In this document: positions 6,658-9,888 of the stretch, in pieces
Position numbering within the stretch: the stretch's first letter is position 1
Layout: the number at the start of each line of letters is the position of its first letter
Source of the DNA: Cyanobacteria bacterium M_surface_7_m2_040
GTDB lineage: Bacteria > Cyanobacteriota > Cyanobacteriia > PCC-6307 > Cyanobiaceae
Assembly (NCBI GenBank): GCA_016882555.1
Contig: VGPQ01000028.1
Span: forward strand, 1-9,888
Direction: 5' to 3'
Length of the DNA: 9,888 bases
Position numbers and translations under genes: made by a program
Notes under the pieces: model-generated
What the model was told of the DNA's origin: nothing
The model's input: only the letters and a program-made list of their open reading frames with translations
The model's database searches: none

Positions 6658-6712
6658 CGGCTGGGGCTGGGGCAGCGCTGCAACGGAAGCAGACTACCGG
6701 CCCTGGGCGGCT

Positions 6713-8074
6713 TCAGGCCGTCGCCTGTTCGCCGTTTTCGAGGGCGCTGGGATGGGGCAGCACCTGGGCCTTGCTGCGGGCCTCCACCAGGTCCCGGGTG
6801 ATGGTGAAGCTGCGCACGTCCTTGCGCGATGGCAGGTCGTACATCAGCTCCAGCATCAGCTCCTCGACGATGCCGCGCAGGGCCCGGGCTCCCGTCTTGC
6901 GCCGGTGGGCTTCAGCGGCGATCGCTTCGATGGCGCCGGGTTCGAACTCCAGGCGCACGTTGTCCATGCTGAGCAGGGTCTGGAACTGCTTCACGAGGGC
7001 ATCTCGGGGCTCCGTGAGGATGGCCTCGAGGGCTGGCGCGTCCAGGGGCTCCAGCACCGCGCTCACCGGCAGGCGGCCGATGAATTCGGGGATCAGCCCG
7101 TACTTCACCAGGTCATCGGGCTCCAGATGGCGCAGCACCTCGGCGGCATGGCGGTCCTTGCCGCTGCGGGGCCTGCCATTGCCATCGGCGCTGATGAAGC
7201 CGATCGCATTGCGGCCCATGCGCTTCTGCACCACGTCTTCAAGGCCCACGAAGGCGCCGCCGCAGATGAACAGGATCTGGCTGGTGTCGATCTGGATGCA
7301 GTCCTGGTAGGGATGCTTGCGGCCCCCCTGGGGCGGCACATTGGCCACGGTGCCCTCCAGCAGCTTCAGCAGCGCTTGCTGCACCCCTTCGCCCGACACG
7401 TCGCGGGTGATCGAGGGGTTTTCGCTCTTGCGGGCAATCTTGTCGATTTCATCGATGTAGATGATGCCCCGCTGCGCCTGCTCCACGTCCATCTCGGCCT
7501 TCTGCAGCAGCCGCAGCAGGATGTTCTCGACGTCTTCCCCCACGTAGCCGGCTTCGGTCAGGGTGGTGGCGCCGGCCACGGCGAAGGGCACCTCCAGCAT
7601 CTCGGCCAGGGTCTGGGCCAGCAGGGTCTTGCCGCAGCCCGTGGGTCCGATCAGCAGGATGTTGCTCTTGTGCAGGCGCGTGGCGGTTTCATCGGTCTCG
7701 CCCTTGCCGTCGCCCTGCCAGGCCAGCCGTTTGTAGTGGTTGTACACCGCCACCGACAGGGTTTTCTTGGCCTCCTCCTGACCCACTACCTGGCGGTCGA
7801 GAAAGGTCTTGATCTCCTTGGGTTTGGGGATCTGCGCCAGGGTGGGCGCCGGTTTGGAGGTTTTCTTGGCGGGGGCCTTGCCGCGGCCGGGCTCGGGGGC
7901 GCTGCGTCCAGCGCCGGCTGCCGGTGCCCCGACGAGCTCCTCATCGAGGATCTCGTTGCAGAGGTCGATGCACTCGTCGCAGATGTAAACGCCCGGTCCG
8001 GCGATCAACTTGCGCACCTGTTCCTGCGACTTGCCGCAGAAGGAGCACTTCAGGTGGGCGTCGAACTTCGGCAT
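6713..8074 (-). CDS. clpX: ATP-dependent Clp protease ATP-binding subunit ClpX
   Basis: The 453-residue AAA+ unfoldase recognises tagged or damaged proteins and threads them into ClpP. The N-terminal zinc-binding domain has Cys10, Cys13, Cys32 and Cys35. A longer-than-usual Ala/Pro/Lys-rich linker (about 49-86) joins it to the ATPase. Walker A is Gly-Pro-Thr-Gly-Cys-Gly-Lys-Thr at 143-150, the pore-1 loop Gly-Tyr-Val-Gly at 176-179, Walker B Ile-Ile-Tyr-Ile-Asp-Glu at 204-209 and the substrate-gripping Arg-Lys-His loop at 252-254. The Ile-Gly-Phe loop that docks on ClpP is at 291-293, and sensor 2 (Gly-Ala-Arg-Ala-Leu-Arg) lies in the C-terminal small domain. All key residues are present. The start at 8074 gives the standard Met-X-Lys-Phe-Asp-X-His-Leu-Lys-Cys N-terminus. 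It sits 85 nt downstream of clpP, the normal arrangement, so the two are probably expressed together. Confidence 0.98.
   Translation of the reverse strand: MPKFDAHLKCSFCGKSQEQVRKLIAGPGVYICDECIDLCNEILDEELVGAPAAGAGRSAPEPGRGKAPAKKTSKPAPTLAQIPKPKEIKTFLDRQVVGQEEAKKTLSVAVYNHYKRLAWQGDGKGETDETATRLHKSNILLIGPTGCGKTLLAQTLAEMLEVPFAVAGATTLTEAGYVGEDVENILLRLLQKAEMDVEQAQRGIIYIDEIDKIARKSENPSITRDVSGEGVQQALLKLLEGTVANVPPQGGRKHPYQDCIQIDTSQILFICGGAFVGLEDVVQKRMGRNAIGFISADGNGRPRSGKDRHAAEVLRHLEPDDLVKYGLIPEFIGRLPVSAVLEPLDAPALEAILTEPRDALVKQFQTLLSMDNVRLEFEPGAIEAIAAEAHRRKTGARALRGIVEELMLELMYDLPSRKDVRSFTITRDLVEARSKAQVLPHPSALENGEQATA
6918..6925. repeat. HIP1 octamer GCGATCGC (in clpX)
   Basis: This second exact GCGATCGC copy lies in the 3' part of clpX, 340 bases from the first. 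Two in about 10 kb is consistent with cyanobacterial DNA, though not at the density of HIP1-rich species. Confidence 0.7.
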
Positions 8075-8109
8075 CGAACCTTGGCTTCGGCTTGGCGGGG
8101 CAGAACCCC

Positions 8110-8155
8110 TAAGGACCAGGATCGACCTGAAGCGGGGATTCGTCAGCCGTCCTTA
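8110..8155 (-). other. Inverted repeat in the clpP-clpX gap
   Basis: TAAGGAC (8110-8116) and GTCCTTA (8149-8155) form a 7-bp perfect inverted repeat with a 32-nt loop, filling much of the 85-nt spacer just after the clpP stop. The loop is long and no T run follows, so a terminator is unlikely. It may weakly tune clpX relative to clpP, or be chance. Confidence 0.3.
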
Positions 8156-8159
8156 ATGA

Positions 8160-8798
8160 TCAAACCGGAGCGGTCTCGGTGACGACTCGATCGATCAGGC
8201 CGTATTCAACCGCTTCTGACGGGGAAAGGAAGTAGTCCCGGTCGGTGTCTTCGGCGATCTTTTCGAGCGGTTGGCCCGTGTGTTCAGCCATCAGCCCGTT
8301 GAGGGTGTCCTTGAGGAACAGGATCTCCTTGGCCTGGATCTCGATGTCCACCGCTTGACCCTGGGCGCCCCCCAGGGGTTGGTGGATCATGATCCGCGCG
8401 TTGGGCAGCGCCAACCGTTTGCCCTTGCTGCCACCCGACAGCAGGAAGGCCCCCATGCTGGCGGCCAGCCCATAGCAGATGGTCACCACATCCGGTGCCA
8501 CCTGCTGCATCGTGTCGTAGATGGCAAGGCCGGCCGTCACCGATCCCCCGGGTGAATTGATGTAGATCTGAATGTCCTTTTCGGGGTCCTCGGCTTCGAG
8601 AAACAGCAGCTGGGCCACGAGCGCATCGGCCACCTGATCATCGATGCCGCTGCCCAGAAAGATGATCCGCTCCCGCAGCAGGCGGGAATAGATGTCGAAG
8701 GCCCGATCCCCGCGGCCTGATTGCTCCACCACCGTGGGCAGCACGCCGGGGCTGGCGACGGTGCTGTGGATGGGGTGGCGGATGGTGGCGTCGATCAC
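8160..8798 (-). CDS. clpP: ATP-dependent Clp protease proteolytic subunit (ClpX-linked, ClpP2-type)
   Basis: The 212-residue serine peptidase of family S14 forms the tetradecameric barrel that degrades proteins delivered by ClpX. The catalytic triad is Ser114 (Gly-Leu-Ala-Ala-Ser-Met-Gly-Ala), His139 (Met-Ile-His-Gln-Pro) and Asp188 (Thr-Asp-Arg-Asp-Tyr-Phe). Their spacing (25 and 49 residues) equals that of the E. coli enzyme, so it is an active ClpP and not the inactive ClpR paralogue. About 18 residues before Leu-Pro-Thr-Val-Val-Glu-Gln look like a processed propeptide. The start is a GTG at 8798; an in-frame stop at 8814-8816 leaves no upstream alternative, and no strong Shine-Dalgarno sequence is seen. 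Cyanobacteria have several clpP paralogues; the one beside clpX is usually called clpP2. The gene lies 58 nt after tig. Confidence 0.97.
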   Translation of the reverse strand: MIDATIRHPIHSTVASPGVLPTVVEQSGRGDRAFDIYSRLLRERIIFLGSGIDDQVADALVAQLLFLEAEDPEKDIQIYINSPGGSVTAGLAIYDTMQQVAPDVVTICYGLAASMGAFLLSGGSKGKRLALPNARIMIHQPLGGAQGQAVDIEIQAKEILFLKDTLNGLMAEHTGQPLEKIAEDTDRDYFLSPSEAVEYGLIDRVVTETAPV

Positions 8799-8856
8799 GC
8801 GGTGGGCCTGGGCTCAGTCGGGTCAATCCTATGGGGATCTGAGGGCGGCAGCGGCT

Positions 8857-9888
8857 TCAGGCCTCGGGCTTGGCCGCTTTCTCGGGTTTGCCCTTGGCCT
8901 CCTTGCTGGAGGTCTTGGCTGGCTTCGCCTTCTTGGTGCTGCCGTCAGCCCCATCGTCGCTGGCGGGAGCCTTCTCGCTGATCGTGCTGTTGGCCTCCAG
9001 CCAGCTCAGCAGCTGCTCCTGCAGCAGGTCGTCGGCGACCACCTGACGCAAGCGCTGGGGATCGATGTTCCCCTGCTGGCTGAGGCCGCGGCTGACCTCC
9101 TTGATCTTGGCCTCCAGGGCTTTGTCGTCAACGCTGATGCCCTCGGCTTCCGCCAGGGCCTTGAGCGCCAGGCTGCGGCGCAGGCGCTGCTCGGCTTCGG
9201 GGCGTGAGGTGTCCATCAGGCTGCGCACCAGATCGGGGGTGAACAGCTTCTTGACGTCCATGCCTTGCTCGGCGATCTGGCCGGCGGTCTGCTCGATCAG
9301 GTTGCGGATTTCCTGCTGCACAAGGGTTTCGGGCAGCTCCACCTCGAGCTGTTCGACCAGGGCCTCGACCAGCGCGTTGTGGCGGTTGGCCTTGCCACGG
9401 CGCTCGGCATCGTCCTTGAGACGGGTCTCCAGTTCGCTGCGCAGCTCGGCCAGGGTTGCCTTGTCGCTGGCCTGCTGGGCAAAGGCATCGTCGAGGGCCG
9501 GCAGTTCTCGGGTCTTGAGCGCTTTGAGCGTGATCGTGAAGCGTGCCTGGCGTCCGGCCGCATCCTCCTGGGGATAGCTCTCCGGGAAGGTGCAGTCGAC
9601 CTCCTTGGTGTCGCCGCTGGCCATGCCGATCACTCCCTCCACAAAGCCGGGGATCATGCGGCCGTCGTCCAGCTCCACTTCCATGGCGTCGCTGCTGCCG
9701 CCGCTGATCGCTTCGTTGGTGTCGCTGAACACGCCGCTGAAGCTCAGCACGGCCACATCGCCGCTCTGGGCCGGGCGGTTGTCGACCGGCACCAGGGTGG
9801 CCAGCTGGCGGCGCGACTGCTCCAGCAGCTCATCGACACGGGCAGGGTCATAACTGACCGTTTCGGCTTCAGCCTTGAGGCCTTTGGT
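8857..9888 (-). CDS. tig: Trigger factor (partial: N-terminus beyond the window)
   Basis: The reading frame runs open to the right edge, so the gene's 5' end is missing; 343 residues are visible out of a usual 430-490. The lost part is most of the ribosome-binding domain. The visible protein starts in the linker, then has the FKBP-type peptidyl-prolyl isomerase domain (visible residues about 45-130) with [12 protein letters not shown] and Thr-Phe-Pro-Glu-Ser-Tyr. The helical C-terminal chaperone domain follows (about 135-300), and then a Lys/Ala/Pro-rich, probably disordered tail (about 310-343). Trigger factor binds at the ribosome exit tunnel and helps nascent chains fold. A GTG at 9792 is not the real start because homology-like sequence continues upstream of it. 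It heads the tig-clpP-clpX-dnaX series, joining folding and degradation. Confidence 0.97.
   Translation of the reverse strand, partial: TKGLKAEAETVSYDPARVDELLEQSRRQLATLVPVDNRPAQSGDVAVLSFSGVFSDTNEAISGGSSDAMEVELDDGRMIPGFVEGVIGMASGDTKEVDCTFPESYPQEDAAGRQARFTITLKALKTRELPALDDAFAQQASDKATLAELRSELETRLKDDAERRGKANRHNALVEALVEQLEVELPETLVQQEIRNLIEQTAGQIAEQGMDVKKLFTPDLVRSLMDTSRPEAEQRLRRSLALKALAEAEGISVDDKALEAKIKEVSRGLSQQGNIDPQRLRQVVADDLLQEQLLSWLEANSTISEKAPASDDGADGSTKKAKPAKTSSKEAKGKPEKAAKPEA

Noticed and set aside
6752..8182. 476-codon plus-strand frame covering all of clpX
   Set aside because: It is a mirror of the conserved clpX codons, with His/Gln/Leu/Gly-rich composition and no recognisable motif.
8384..8395. 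12-bp palindrome GGATCATGATCC in clpP
   Set aside because: It encodes the conserved segment just before the catalytic His139, so codon constraint plus chance explains it.
1..9888. Search for tRNA, rRNA, CRISPR, insertion sequence, phage or toxin-antitoxin content
   Set aside because: No clover-leaf, regularly spaced repeats, terminal inverted repeats, transposase motifs or small paired ORFs were seen; all substantial coding space is taken by the listed genes.

Overview
The window looks like core chromosome from a GC-rich picocyanobacterium of the marine/freshwater Synechococcus-Cyanobium group. This is an inference from gene content and codon use. The signs are a Ycf37-like TPR protein (a photosystem I assembly factor family), a tig-clpP-clpX-dnaX block, strongly G/C-biased third codon positions throughout, and two copies of the cyanobacterial HIP1 octamer GCGATCGC inside dnaX and clpX. 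No mobile element, CRISPR array, rRNA, tRNA or phage gene was seen.

Layout, left to right. (1) 31-570 (+): a small secreted or periplasmic protein of unknown function. (2) 610-1805 (-): rpmI (L35), rplT (L20) and a ycf37-like membrane-anchored TPR protein, transcribed in that order; the 80-nt rpmI-rplT gap contains alternative hairpins. (3) 1842-4789 (+): a SpoIID/LytB-domain secreted protein followed 26 nt later by a membrane-bound family 2 glycosyltransferase, a likely two-gene cell-envelope operon. It diverges from rpmI with only 36 nt between the two start codons. (4) 4801-9888 (-): tig (cut by the right edge), clpP, clpX and dnaX, all in the same direction with gaps of 58, 85 and 55 nt.

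The functions are mostly housekeeping. Trigger factor folds nascent chains. ClpP with ClpX forms an ATP-dependent protease. DnaX is the clamp-loader gamma/tau subunit. L35 and L20 belong to the large ribosomal subunit. The SpoIID-like protein and the glycosyltransferase probably act on peptidoglycan or an envelope glycan. Every CDS appears intact apart from tig, which is truncated by the window edge.

I found no convincing undescribed biological system. The points most worth checking are an 18-bp perfect palindrome near the 5' end of dnaX, mutually exclusive hairpins between rpmI and rplT, a 10-bp hairpin covering both stop codons at the glycosyltransferase/dnaX convergence, and the SpoIID-glycosyltransferase pair in a lineage not known to sporulate.
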